A DNA stretch of 7,627 nucleotides from an uncultured Selenomonadales bacterium (GTDB lineage Bacteria; Bacillota; Negativicutes; Selenomonadales; Selenomonadaceae), in the NCBI GenBank assembly GCA_946547205.1, contig CAMNPA010000052.1, forward strand, positions 1 to 7,627. The letters are read 5' to 3'. Below the pieces are notes generated by a model. That model saw only the letters and a list, made by a program, of their open reading frames with translations, searched no databases and was not told the origin of the DNA. How positions within the stretch are numbered: the stretch's first letter is position 1; every line of letters begins with the position of its first letter. Made by a program: the position numbers and the translations under genes. Below, one piece after another: positions 1-6,381 of this stretch.

Positions 1-1901
1 GATGCGGAAAGTTCTTGCGTCGTGGCGGAAATGGATTGCGTTTGCCCGGAAAATTTAATCGCGGCGTCGTTGATGACCTTAACCGAGTCGATAATTTGCG
101 AGTTGCCGGTTTCAGCTTTCTTTATCGCGTCTGTCGTCAATGTGATTTTATCGGTGAGCGCGTTAATTTGCTTAACAATGTCACGAAATGCGCTGCCTGC
201 CTCGTCGACAGCCTGAACACTTGCCGCAGTTAGTTCCGTGCCGACGCTCATTGATTCAACTGCCTTTTCCGTCTGATTCTGCACGTCCGAAATGAGAGTT
301 TGAATTTCTCCTGCCGCTTCTGCCGATTGCTCAGCGAGCTTGCGAACTTCTTCAGCGACGACTGCAAAGCCGCGACCGTGATCACCTGCGCGGGCAGCCT
401 CAATCGCCGCATTCAACGCCAAAAGATTCGTCTGTCCTGCAATGCCGCTGATTGTTTCGACGATGTTGCCAATCTTGCCGGAATATTCGCCGAGCAATTT
501 GATTATATCGGAAGATTCTTTGACGGACACGCGAAGTGACTCCATACTTTCAACAGCGTTGCCGACGGTTACCGCGCCGGTCTCTGCAGTTTTCATCGCA
601 ATGTTTGACGCACTCGCCACGCCGTTTGAATTGTCCGCAATGACGTTTAAAAGTTCGCGCATGTTTATCACGGCGTCATTTGCCTCGCCGACAGCTTTTT
701 GTTGCCCGACAGTCGCATTTGCAAATTCCGTAACCGCAACCGCAATTTGATTCGCAGCCTCTGCCGATTGTTTAGAGTTGTCATTCAAAGCCTCTGCCGA
801 TTGCGCAACGTTCATGGCATTTGATCTCGCCTTGTGGAAAAAGTCGTTGAGTTTGTCCGTCATTGTCGCAAAAGCTTTAGCAACGCTTCCGAGTTCGTCA
901 TCTGATTCGACGGGAACATTTTTCAGCGACAGATTGCCTTGAGAGATTTCATCGGCGACGTTGTTAATCGTCAAAATCGGCGCGACGGCTTTATTTGAAA
1001 CAAAAATCGCAACGAGAACAATGACGATGAGCATTACGACACTCATACCGCCCAAAATCAACGCCTCTTGTATTGCGTGCGCCTCAACTGCGCTGTACGG
1101 ACGGAATGCGGCGATAATCCAACCGGTTTGCGGCTCCTTTTCGCAGCTGACAAGATATTTTTCGCCGTCAATGACGACCTCGAAGTCATTTTCTCCGCCG
1201 ACTTGAGCTTTGCTTATAAAATCGTGTTCGCTCATGTCGATTCGGTCTTCGTCCTTCTCAATCTCAATGCTTGAATGCGAAATTAATTTGCCGTTACTCT
1301 CGAAAATCGCAAGTTCGGTAGTTTCATCGACGTCTTCTTTTAAAAATTCTTTCAGTGCAGAGATATTGTAATTGCGTTGAATCATGCCGATAACTTTTCC
1401 GTCCGAATCTTTAACCGGAACTTCCACGACGACGATTGCAAGTCCGGTAGTTTTGCTCACGACGACTTCCGAAACGTATTCATTGCCTTTCATCGCTTCT
1501 TGAAAATAATCGCGCGACTTCAAATTGACAAGCTTGGCATCGTCGCTGCGAACGACTTGTTGCCCGGAATTTTCCGTTACAACTATGTTGCTGCCGTCTT
1601 GGAAGAGCGCGTTGGCATTTTGAACGAGCTTTTTCATGTTCGGATCGCGATTTTCGGGCGTCGCCTTCAAATATTCCTGCACGGAAGGATTCACCGCCAT
1701 AAATCGTAACGCCGTGAAATTACTGCCCATCAGCGAGGAAACTTCCTTTTCAATCATCTCGGTTTTGACGTTCAGTTCATGTTCTGCAAACTCGAACGCA
1801 GAATTAACCGTGTTGTAAATGGTATACGCCATCGCGGTGAACAACGGTCCCATTCCGATTAAAATCAGCAGTACAACCAATTTCGACTTGATGCTTTTCA
1901 T
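1..1901 (-). CDS. Methyl-accepting chemotaxis protein (3' end beyond window)
   Basis: Transmembrane chemoreceptor that would sense an extracellular ligand and control the CheA/CheW kinase. 633 codons are visible; the C-terminus lies past base 1. Order: transmembrane segment 1 at about residues 8-28, an extracellular region of about 250 residues resembling a dCache_1 sensor (RDYFQEA at 130-136, SEVVVSKTTG at 144-153), transmembrane segment 2 at about 281-302, a HAMP linker (about 303-356), then a coiled-coil signalling domain. The conserved kinase-control hairpin tip is clear at 489-526 (GQTNLLALNAAIEAARAGD, then GRGFAVVAEEVRKLAEQS). I chose the ATG at 1901 because AAAGGT lies about 9 bases upstream and a hydrophobic segment follows a short basic start. 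In-frame ATGs at 1943 and 1955 lack a ribosome-binding site. The ligand cannot be told from sequence. The gene is monocistronic here as far as can be seen. Confidence 0.96.
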   Translation of the reverse strand, partial: MKSIKSKLVVLLILIGMGPLFTAMAYTIYNTVNSAFEFAEHELNVKTEMIEKEVSSLMGSNFTALRFMAVNPSVQEYLKATPENRDPNMKKLVQNANALFQDGSNIVVTENSGQQVVRSDDAKLVNLKSRDYFQEAMKGNEYVSEVVVSKTTGLAIVVVEVPVKDSDGKVIGMIQRNYNISALKEFLKEDVDETTELAIFESNGKLISHSSIEIEKDEDRIDMSEHDFISKAQVGGENDFEVVIDGEKYLVSCEKEPQTGWIIAAFRPYSAVEAHAIQEALILGGMSVVMLIVIVLVAIFVSNKAVAPILTINNVADEISQGNLSLKNVPVESDDELGSVAKAFATMTDKLNDFFHKARSNAMNVAQSAEALNDNSKQSAEAANQIAVAVTEFANATVGQQKAVGEANDAVINMRELLNVIADNSNGVASASNIAMKTAETGAVTVGNAVESMESLRVSVKESSDIIKLLGEYSGKIGNIVETISGIAGQTNLLALNAAIEAARAGDHGRGFAVVAEEVRKLAEQSAEAAGEIQTLISDVQNQTEKAVESMSVGTELTAASVQAVDEAGSAFRDIVKQINALTDKITLTTDAIKKAETGNSQIIDSVKVINDAAIKFSGQTQSISATTQELSA

Positions 1902-1933
1902 GCGCACACGACCTTTCAAGATTCGCTGAAGAT

Positions 1934-1961
1934 AACTCGGCATAACTTCAGTCATATTTTA
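1934..1961 (-). promoter_or_regulatory. Possible sigma-28 (FliA/SigD) promoter of the chemoreceptor gene
   Basis: On the minus strand TAAA (1961-1958) is followed after 16 bases by GCCGAGTT (1941-1934). The flagellar sigma-28 consensus is TAAA, about 15 bases, then GCCGATAA, so the -35 matches fully and the first five -10 bases match. Transcription would begin near 1928, giving a leader of roughly 25 bases before the ATG at 1901, which agrees with the start chosen from the ribosome-binding site. Chemoreceptor genes are commonly in the sigma-28 regulon. The spacer is one base long and the -10 is imperfect. Confidence 0.4.
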
Positions 1962-2001
1962 CGCTTAATCAGTGAAAAGTTATTGAATAAAACCGTTACG
2001 A

Positions 2002-4383
2002 TTAAAAATATCTCACTTCGTCACGCAAAAAGCCAAATTCATATATCTGCGGCTCCAATTTCTTTGACAGCTCCGACAAGTCTATCGTCGCGTTTAAACT
2101 CATGCGGATTTGATACCAGCCCGCGTCCCAAGTCTCGATTTTCCACTTCGCTACGTCCAATCGCTCCAATTCCAAATAAAATCGCTTGTAAATCGTTCGT
2201 GCCGAATTCAAAACCGATATTGCCGCCGTCGACAACTCGTCGCGATGATTTTTTATCCACAGTGCCGCAAATCTGTCCTCGACCGCGCGGAAAATCTGCA
2301 GTCGCATTGCCGGCGATGAACATTCCCAACTTTTTATCTCTGCAAGCTCGAACGGATAGAAATTGTTCGCTATCTGATAGACTTCGCCTTCGTATTCCAC
2401 GTCTCGCAATGAAACCGTTTGATTCGACGGCGCGAACAAGCTCCATATCACAGCGTCGCAAATGAATTCCCGTGAAAGTTCTCGCGTCGGTTGCATGAAT
2501 TGGTCTTTGTCGTTAAATAATGTTCGTTTTGGAAGTCTTCGCACCATGTGAATTATCATGCACTGTTCAAAATTCTCCGCAGTCACTGAAATTGCACTTC
2601 CACCTGCATAAACACCGGATAAAAATGACGTATAACCTTGATGAATAAAATCATTTGACATACACATAAAATCAGCTAAAAAATTTTCCGCCATGATGTC
2701 GCAACGAATATTTTTATCGCAAAATTTCAACGCGCTGACCATTGGCGGGAATTTTTTTGTCCTGCGCGGGCGTTCAATCCACTTGTTAAGCAATTCATTA
2801 CTCCGCGACGTGCTAAAAGTTTTTTCGCCAATCTGCTCAACATCAGGATTATAAATATCAAGCAAAATCTTCTGCGATTCAATCGGAATTTGATTTGATA
2901 AGTTCCAAACTAAAAATCCGACTGAAAATTTACCTGTGCAACCTTGAAAATTCTGCGAACTGAATACAAAGCCGCGTTCAAATTTGTATCTGAAAACTTT
3001 ATCGCGAAATTCTTGGTCAGTACCTGCAACTATATATCTAAGCGTAGAAAAAATGCCGAGATAAGCAATTCGATTGGAAAAAATCTTGCTGATTCGATAA
3101 ATGAACTGCGAAAATAATTCTTGGCTTGAATTTCTAAGTTTTTCGGCAGCCATCTGTTTGCGAATTGAAGTATCGGCAACTTTGTCCTTATTTATGGTTT
3201 TATCGAGTTTGTAATTATTTGCAGTTGCGTAAGGCGGATTGATATAGATAATCCACTTGATATTCGGGTCGGCTAAATCATTTCGGAGTTTTTCGGGCAG
3301 TTTCGATTCGTCGTCGTTGAGAAAATCGAATTGAAAAACGGTCGCCTCAGTGAAAATGCTCTTGCAATAGTCGGCGTCGTCTTGAATCAGCGTGGAAATA
3401 TAACAACGCTTGAGAATATCGGGCGAAAAATTAAATTCAAGATTGCCTGTGCCCGCCGCCATATCCCAGAGCCGAAAATTCTCGTCGAGCCACCACTCGC
3501 CGACGGTTTTTTGAAGATATTCAAAGGCTTCATCGGCAAAAGGCAGCGGCGTATAGAATTCACCTGTGCGACGACGCAAATTTTCTTCAGTCATGCGATC
3601 CATCTTGCGGCGAATGGCAGTAATTTCGTCGACAGTCTTAATTTTGTAGTACATAGACCAGAACTTATTATAGTCATTGGGATTAACGAATTTTTTAATG
3701 GTTTGTTCGCCAACCAATTCAAAAAAAACTTTTCTGTCGTGAATGTGCGATTTGCCCTGCTCAATGTCGGTCATGAAGTATTCGGAAGGCTTGCGACCGT
3801 TTTTAACGTCTTTGCCGAAAAGTTTTAGCCAATACTTAAAAATTGACTCGAAGTTTTGCTCGTTAATTTGCTTGACGTTGTGAGTTGTGCCGTACTGATT
3901 GTTTAAAATCTTTCCAAGGTCTCTTGTAAAGGCTACTTCAAGCGCGTAAACGGACAAATCGTAGATGAAAGCGTTTTTGATGGCGTCGAATTCGGCTAAG
4001 GCGTTGCTAAGTTTTTCGCAAGGCGTTGACGGAGCACGATTCCACTTGTAAGCGTCTTTATCGTCATAAAAGTTGGCGAAAGTTTCAGTAGGAAAGAGCG
4101 CGGCGAAATTTTTAGTGACGACGCAAATATTTTCGCTGACGGGACGATGATCGTTGCCGAATTTCAATCTGCGGACGTAGTAGAGAGTTTGCGCGACGAT
4201 TTCGGCAAGGACTTGCGGATTTTTAAGATTTTTATCAAGCTTGAACTCGAAGAGAATCTGCAGCGTGTAAAGGTCGATGAAATTTTTGGTGTCGAGTTTG
4301 AGTTTGAATCGTCTGGCGAAAAAATTTTTTAGCTCTTCTTCCGTATTGGCTTCGGCGAGCGTTTGGAAAAGATTTTTCTTCAT
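2002..4383 (-). CDS. N6-adenine DNA methyltransferase, probable type IIG-like restriction-modification enzyme
   Basis: A 793-aa protein expected to transfer a methyl group from S-adenosylmethionine to adenine in DNA. Visible: TGEFYTPLPFADEAFEYL (273-290), typical of the start of type I/IIG methylase domains; SAM-binding motif I DMAAGTGNLEF (307-317); catalytic motif IV NPPY (382-385). After about residue 560 the sequence is unrecognised and may be the target-recognition part. At the N-terminus, D37, E46-F-K48 and Q65-xxx-Y69 are spaced like a PD-(D/E)XK nuclease core, so methylation and cleavage may be fused; this is inference from motifs. The start is the ATG at 4383, with GAGGTGA at 4395-4389. 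An upstream ATG at 4422 would add 13 residues reading through that ribosome-binding site and is unlikely. The first 65 codons are repeated upstream at 6781-6976. No separate specificity or endonuclease gene is visible. Confidence 0.9.
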   Translation of the reverse strand: MKKNLFQTLAEANTEEELKNFFARRFKLKLDTKNFIDLYTLQILFEFKLDKNLKNPQVLAEIVAQTLYYVRRLKFGNDHRPVSENICVVTKNFAALFPTETFANFYDDKDAYKWNRAPSTPCEKLSNALAEFDAIKNAFIYDLSVYALEVAFTRDLGKILNNQYGTTHNVKQINEQNFESIFKYWLKLFGKDVKNGRKPSEYFMTDIEQGKSHIHDRKVFFELVGEQTIKKFVNPNDYNKFWSMYYKIKTVDEITAIRRKMDRMTEENLRRRTGEFYTPLPFADEAFEYLQKTVGEWWLDENFRLWDMAAGTGNLEFNFSPDILKRCYISTLIQDDADYCKSIFTEATVFQFDFLNDDESKLPEKLRNDLADPNIKWIIYINPPYATANNYKLDKTINKDKVADTSIRKQMAAEKLRNSSQELFSQFIYRISKIFSNRIAYLGIFSTLRYIVAGTDQEFRDKVFRYKFERGFVFSSQNFQGCTGKFSVGFLVWNLSNQIPIESQKILLDIYNPDVEQIGEKTFSTSRSNELLNKWIERPRRTKKFPPMVSALKFCDKNIRCDIMAENFLADFMCMSNDFIHQGYTSFLSGVYAGGSAISVTAENFEQCMIIHMVRRLPKRTLFNDKDQFMQPTRELSREFICDAVIWSLFAPSNQTVSLRDVEYEGEVYQIANNFYPFELAEIKSWECSSPAMRLQIFRAVEDRFAALWIKNHRDELSTAAISVLNSARTIYKRFYLELERLDVAKWKIETWDAGWYQIRMSLNATIDLSELSKKLEPQIYEFGFLRDEVRYF

Positions 4384-4399
4384 TATGGTCACCTCTGAA
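4188..4399 (-). repeat. 212-bp direct repeat, copy A (start of the complete methyltransferase gene)
   Basis: Copy A covers the ribosome-binding site (TCAGAGGTGACC), start codon and first 65 codons of the intact methyltransferase gene. It aligns without gaps to 6781-6992 at a constant offset of 2593 bases, with 4 mismatches by eye (about 98% identity). Both copies lie in the same orientation. Similarity stops abruptly at both ends: at 4400 the upstream sequences differ, and at 4187 the gene continues only in this copy. Confidence 0.97.
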
Positions 4400-4412
4400 G
4401 TGATTTTAACAT

Positions 4413-4437
4413 AAAAAAACACCTGGCAAGGCGTTTT
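4413..4437 (-). terminator. Candidate intrinsic terminator at the end of the cassette operon
   Basis: On the minus strand AAAACGCCT (4437-4429), loop TGCC, then AGGTGTTTT (4424-4416) forms a 9-bp stem with one G-U pair; the T run continues to 4413 (seven Ts in all). It sits 44 bases after the stop of the 94-aa gene and 30 bases before the methyltransferase start. The stem has only three G-C pairs, so efficiency may be modest. If it works, it insulates the methyltransferase from cassette transcription. Confidence 0.5.
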
Positions 4438-4451
4438 GAAAGTTCAAAGTG

Positions 4452-4475
4452 AAAATTCTGTTTAAATAGAATTTT
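4452..4475. repeat. Perfect 8-bp AT-rich inverted repeat
   Basis: AAAATTCT (4452-4459) and AGAATTTT (4468-4475) are exact reverse complements around an 8-base AT-only-but-one loop. It begins 6 bases after the stop of the 94-aa gene. It lacks a G-C-rich stem and a T run, so by itself it is a poor terminator. It may help protect the 3' end of the message or act with the hairpin at 4413-4437. Confidence 0.45.
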
Positions 4476-4480
4476 ACAGT

Positions 4481-4765
4481 TTAGGTAAAAAACTCCACGT
4501 CAATATCAGATTCGCCCTCGACGATAGATTTACCGTCGGGAAAAATTTCGGCATTGATTAAATCATCAACGAAAGGCTTGCCCTCGTAAATCTTGACTGA
4601 ATAGACGCATTCGGGATTGTCACCGCATCGCCAGACAGAAATTTTGATTCGCAAATTGTCGGCGGGGTCTTTCTGAAAGTCATACATCTCACCGCAATAA
4701 GAAAATTCTATCTCGTCGTGAGTCGTCATCGTTTGCTTGAGTTCATCTAAAGTCATGCCTGTCAT
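4481..4765 (-). CDS. Small acidic protein, unknown function (94 aa)
   Basis: Not a family I can name with confidence. It is small, soluble, rich in Asp and Glu, without a signal peptide or membrane segment. It opens with MTLDELKQ (4-11) and a pattern HDEIEFSYCGEMYDF (16-30), followed by alternating hydrophobic stretches (IKISVW 40-45, CVYSVKIY 53-60) suggesting a compact beta-rich fold, and ends in an acidic tail (ESDIDVEFF). The start is ATG 4765 because AGGTG lies 6 bases upstream; the frame is open from a GTG at 4774 that is part of that site. It begins 5 bases after the stop of the 118-aa gene, so the two are almost certainly co-translated. Small size, acidity and position would suit an immunity or antitoxin-like partner, but that is inference only. 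Confidence 0.8.
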   Translation of the reverse strand: MTGMTLDELKQTMTTHDEIEFSYCGEMYDFQKDPADNLRIKISVWRCGDNPECVYSVKIYEGKPFVDDLINAEIFPDGKSIVEGESDIDVEFFT

Positions 4766-4770
4766 AATTA

Positions 4771-5127
4771 TCACCTGTTCAGAAATTTTGAGTATTCGGC
4801 GTATTCTTCGGGCGTAAGCGGAATATGTTCCTTTTGCCGCACGCCGTTTATATAAATGTGCTTGTGCAAAGACATTTCGCCGTCTTTCATGTGGTAATCT
4901 ATATCAAATTTCGGTTTTTTGTCGTCGCCGTAAACTCTAAACTGTTTAAAAACGCCTTTTCTGTCGTATAAAAGATACGCTACGTTCGGAATATTTGATT
5001 CACGCGGCAAGCTGAAACTCTGCTTAGGGTTAGTCGGCTGAAGAACCGCGATTCCGTGAACATAATCGACAATTTGCCAACCGTTAGGGACGCTGCCGCC
5101 GCCCGCTGAACTTCCTCTACTTCCCAT
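4771..5127 (-). CDS. Small protein with Ser/Gly-rich N-terminus and DIDYH...HKH motif (118 aa)
   Basis: Function not established. The N-terminus (1-16) is a flexible Gly/Ser-rich stretch starting MGSRGSSAGGGS. The rest reads as a compact domain: VAYLLYDRKGVFKQFRVYG (49-67), DIDYH (75-79), LHKHIY (87-92) and PLTPEEY (103-109). The combination of a DIDYH-like motif, a short His cluster and a proline-rich end recalls small C-terminal domains in phage and polymorphic-toxin proteins; I cannot confirm this without a profile search. ATG 5127 overlaps the last 11 bases of the DUF4417 gene, with AAAGGA about 7 bases upstream inside that gene, so translation is probably coupled. The next gene starts 5 bases after its stop. 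Confidence 0.8.
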   Translation of the reverse strand: MGSRGSSAGGGSVPNGWQIVDYVHGIAVLQPTNPKQSFSLPRESNIPNVAYLLYDRKGVFKQFRVYGDDKKPKFDIDYHMKDGEMSLHKHIYINGVRQKEHIPLTPEEYAEYSKFLNR

Positions 5128-5767
5128 TCTTAATCCTTTCGTCCATTCGTTGCGAAAAACTCGGATAGTACATGATATTGTCGTATTTTTCCAATTCAGC
5201 TAACGACCGTCCGCAAACAATGATTTTGAACGGAGATTTTTGCCGTTGCAACTCCTCAACGCCGATCAAGAGTGTTTTTCTGCCGTAAGGAGTCGATAAA
5301 CAGCCGTTTGAAGAAATTGCAATGGAACTTTTTTCGGGCAGACCGTCAAAGCACCAATCGAAATCTTTTTGCGAACACCACGACGCGACGGGTATCACGT
5401 TAAAGCCGCGTTTTTGCAGGCAATAAGCGACGATTCTGTTTCGAGTGCAATTCCAAATCCTTTGTCCGGGTAACATTTCGGGCAACATCGAGTAATCGGT
5501 TGAAATTATTCCCGCAAATTTTTTCAAGCCCTTGATTCTGCTTTTAAGATACGTCCAAAAAGTTTCGTAGTGCCTGTCGTCAATAAAAAAGTCGAGCCAA
5601 TGCTTTTCGGGATTGGAAACGGAGTTTCTCTCGTTAAAGCTGATAACATTTTCGGGAATGAATTGATTTGGAGCGAGTTTAGGCATTAAAAATTTCCCGA
5701 CGAGTTTTGCACCTTGCCAATAATCGAATTTGAATACGTCGTATTTTTTATCGTAAGTTTTAATCAT
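5117..5767 (-). CDS. DUF4417 domain-containing protein (216 aa)
   Basis: I recognise the DUF4417 family, found in Bacillota genomes, their phages and mobile elements, with no known biochemical role. Family-type segments are HWLDFFIDDRHYETFW (56-71), ISTDYSMLPEMLPGQRIWNC (88-107), RNRIVAYCLQKRGFNVIP (109-126), WCFDGLP (138-144), SIAISSNG (148-155) and IIVCGRS (182-188). Length is normal for a stand-alone member, and there is no signal peptide or membrane segment. The ATG at 5767 has GAGGTG at 5778-5773, five bases away; the frame extends only to a TTG just before it. It has its own promoter (5786-5814), nearly identical to that of the XRE gene, and leads a three-gene unit with the overlapping 118-aa gene and the 94-aa gene. 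Confidence 0.85.
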   Translation of the reverse strand: MIKTYDKKYDVFKFDYWQGAKLVGKFLMPKLAPNQFIPENVISFNERNSVSNPEKHWLDFFIDDRHYETFWTYLKSRIKGLKKFAGIISTDYSMLPEMLPGQRIWNCTRNRIVAYCLQKRGFNVIPVASWCSQKDFDWCFDGLPEKSSIAISSNGCLSTPYGRKTLLIGVEELQRQKSPFKIIVCGRSLAELEKYDNIMYYPSFSQRMDERIKNGK

Positions 5768-5785
5768 CAAATCACCTCGCGGGCG

Positions 5786-5814
5786 ATCATAATTTGCTTT
5801 GAATTTTTTGTCAA
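5786..5814 (-). promoter_or_regulatory. Sigma-70 promoter of the DUF4417 operon with candidate XRE operator
   Basis: On the minus strand TTGACA (5814-5809), a 17-base spacer, then TATGAT (5791-5786), close to consensus; the ribosome-binding site follows 7 bases beyond the -10. The 26 bases from the -35 through the start of the -10 match the XRE promoter at 23 positions, including an unbroken 14-mer TCAAAGCAAATTAT (5802-5789). Conservation of spacer bases that RNA polymerase does not need points to a shared repressor site. Confidence 0.75.
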
Positions 5815-5818
5815 GTAT

Positions 5819-5949
5819 TTAGAACAGCCGCATCTGACCTGCCCTACGCTCCAAAAATTCTTCTTTGCTCCGATAACAACTGTAATCATCAAAATCAACA
5901 TAAATCAACTTAAGTTCGCGTTGCGACAGACGAATTTTCATCGCTTTTT
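5819..5949 (-). pseudogene. Out-of-frame C-terminal tail of the ImmA/IrrE-like gene
   Basis: Continuing one frame back (-1) after the A6G tract, the sequence reads KKAMKIRLSQRELKLIYVD and stays open to a TAA at 5819. The ImmA/IrrE family typically has a segment of the form FxVSxxAMxIRL after the zinc ligands, so FACPKK in frame 0 followed by AMKIRL in the -1 frame rebuilds it exactly, giving a 187-aa protein. One missing A (A7 to A6) or a programmed -1 shift explains it. An ATG at 5941 overlaps the upstream stop as ATGA and could instead start a separate 40-aa product, but that would have no ribosome-binding site and no reason to resemble the family tail. Confidence 0.7.
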
Positions 5950-6381
5950 TGGACACGCAAAACTTTTTGCCATAGAATCTAACTTCATTTCGGCAGAGAG
6001 CCATGCGGGCAATTTAACAAACTCTGCACGAACAAAATTTTCCGGCATCAAAAGATACGTCGCGAATTTATCTGCCTCGCGTTCCATTTGCGAAGTATGT
6101 TCGTCGATTAAATTTCTGTGTAAGACCCAGTGCCCCAGCTCGTGAGCAATTGTAAAGTTTTTTAAGCCGAAGTTCGCGGCAAGTTCGTCTGCGCGGGCTT
6201 CATTGATATAAATTTTTTTCTCGGCGATTTTCAAGCCTGCCAATTCAGTTTCATTCAATCCGGCGCAATCAAAATCCAAATCGAAATAAGATTCGGCAAG
6301 TCGCTCGGCATTTATCGGCGGATTTGAAATTTTTGCCTCGCGAAGGATTTTATTGACAAGTTGCTCAATATTTTGCCTCAA
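5938..6381 (-). CDS. ImmA/IrrE-type zinc metallopeptidase (147 aa in frame 0; tail frameshifted)
   Basis: Members cleave or inactivate a partner XRE repressor, relieving repression after stress. Zinc-site motif HELGH is at 80-84 in TIAHELGHWVLH, and the third ligand lies in EREADKFATYLLMP (100-113, likely E102). An N-terminal helix region (1-35) precedes a short beta part (KKIYIN 55-60). Frame 0 stops after FACPKKR, whereas the family normally continues; the remaining 41 residues are in the -1 frame to 5819. The start is a TTG at 6381 overlapping the XRE stop as TTGA, with GGAG about 8 bases upstream; no ATG or GTG is available nearby. The catalytic core is intact in the 147-aa form, so it may be partly active. 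The XRE gene directly upstream is the obvious substrate. Confidence 0.88.
   Translation of the reverse strand: MRQNIEQLVNKILREAKISNPPINAERLAESYFDLDFDCAGLNETELAGLKIAEKKIYINEARADELAANFGLKNFTIAHELGHWVLHRNLIDEHTSQMEREADKFATYLLMPENFVRAEFVKLPAWLSAEMKLDSMAKSFACPKKR
5944..5950 (-). other. A_AAA_AAG slippery heptamer at the ImmA frame break
   Basis: In frame 0 the codons are CCA AAA AAG CGA TGA, so the heptamer A AAA AAG is in exactly the phase used for -1 frameshifting in bacterial dnaX. Slippage here joins the zinc-peptidase core to its family-like C-terminus. I see no clear Shine-Dalgarno-like stimulator upstream and no strong hairpin just downstream, so an ordinary one-base deletion in the A run, or a sequencing error, remains at least as likely. 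Confidence 0.5.

Noticed and set aside
15..1818. Several plus-strand ORFs of 60-110 codons opposite the chemoreceptor gene
   Set aside because: They are antisense shadows of a strongly conserved minus-strand coding frame, lack ribosome-binding sites and resemble no family.
1983..2465. Plus-strand ORF of 160 codons and minus-strand ORF of 140 codons (2039-2461) within the end of the methyltransferase gene
   Set aside because: Both overlap the continuous methyltransferase frame and have arginine/serine-rich, low-quality compositions typical of alternative frames.
3331..3828. Plus-strand ORF of 165 codons
   Set aside because: Lies opposite the methylase SAM-binding motif region, which is clearly coding on the minus strand; no ribosome-binding site.
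4384..4422. 13-residue N-terminal extension of the methyltransferase
   Set aside because: It would translate the GAGGTGA ribosome-binding site and begins at the edge of the terminator T run; the repeated copy also supports the start at MKK.
4403..4429. Promoter TTGCCA-N15-TAAAAT before the methyltransferase
   Set aside because: The spacer is too short, the -35 lies in the terminator hairpin, and transcription would start within the ribosome-binding site.
5819..6004. Independent 61-aa minus-strand gene starting at 6004
   Set aside because: Its first half overlaps the ImmA coding frame and has no ribosome-binding site; the second half is better explained as the frameshifted ImmA C-terminus.
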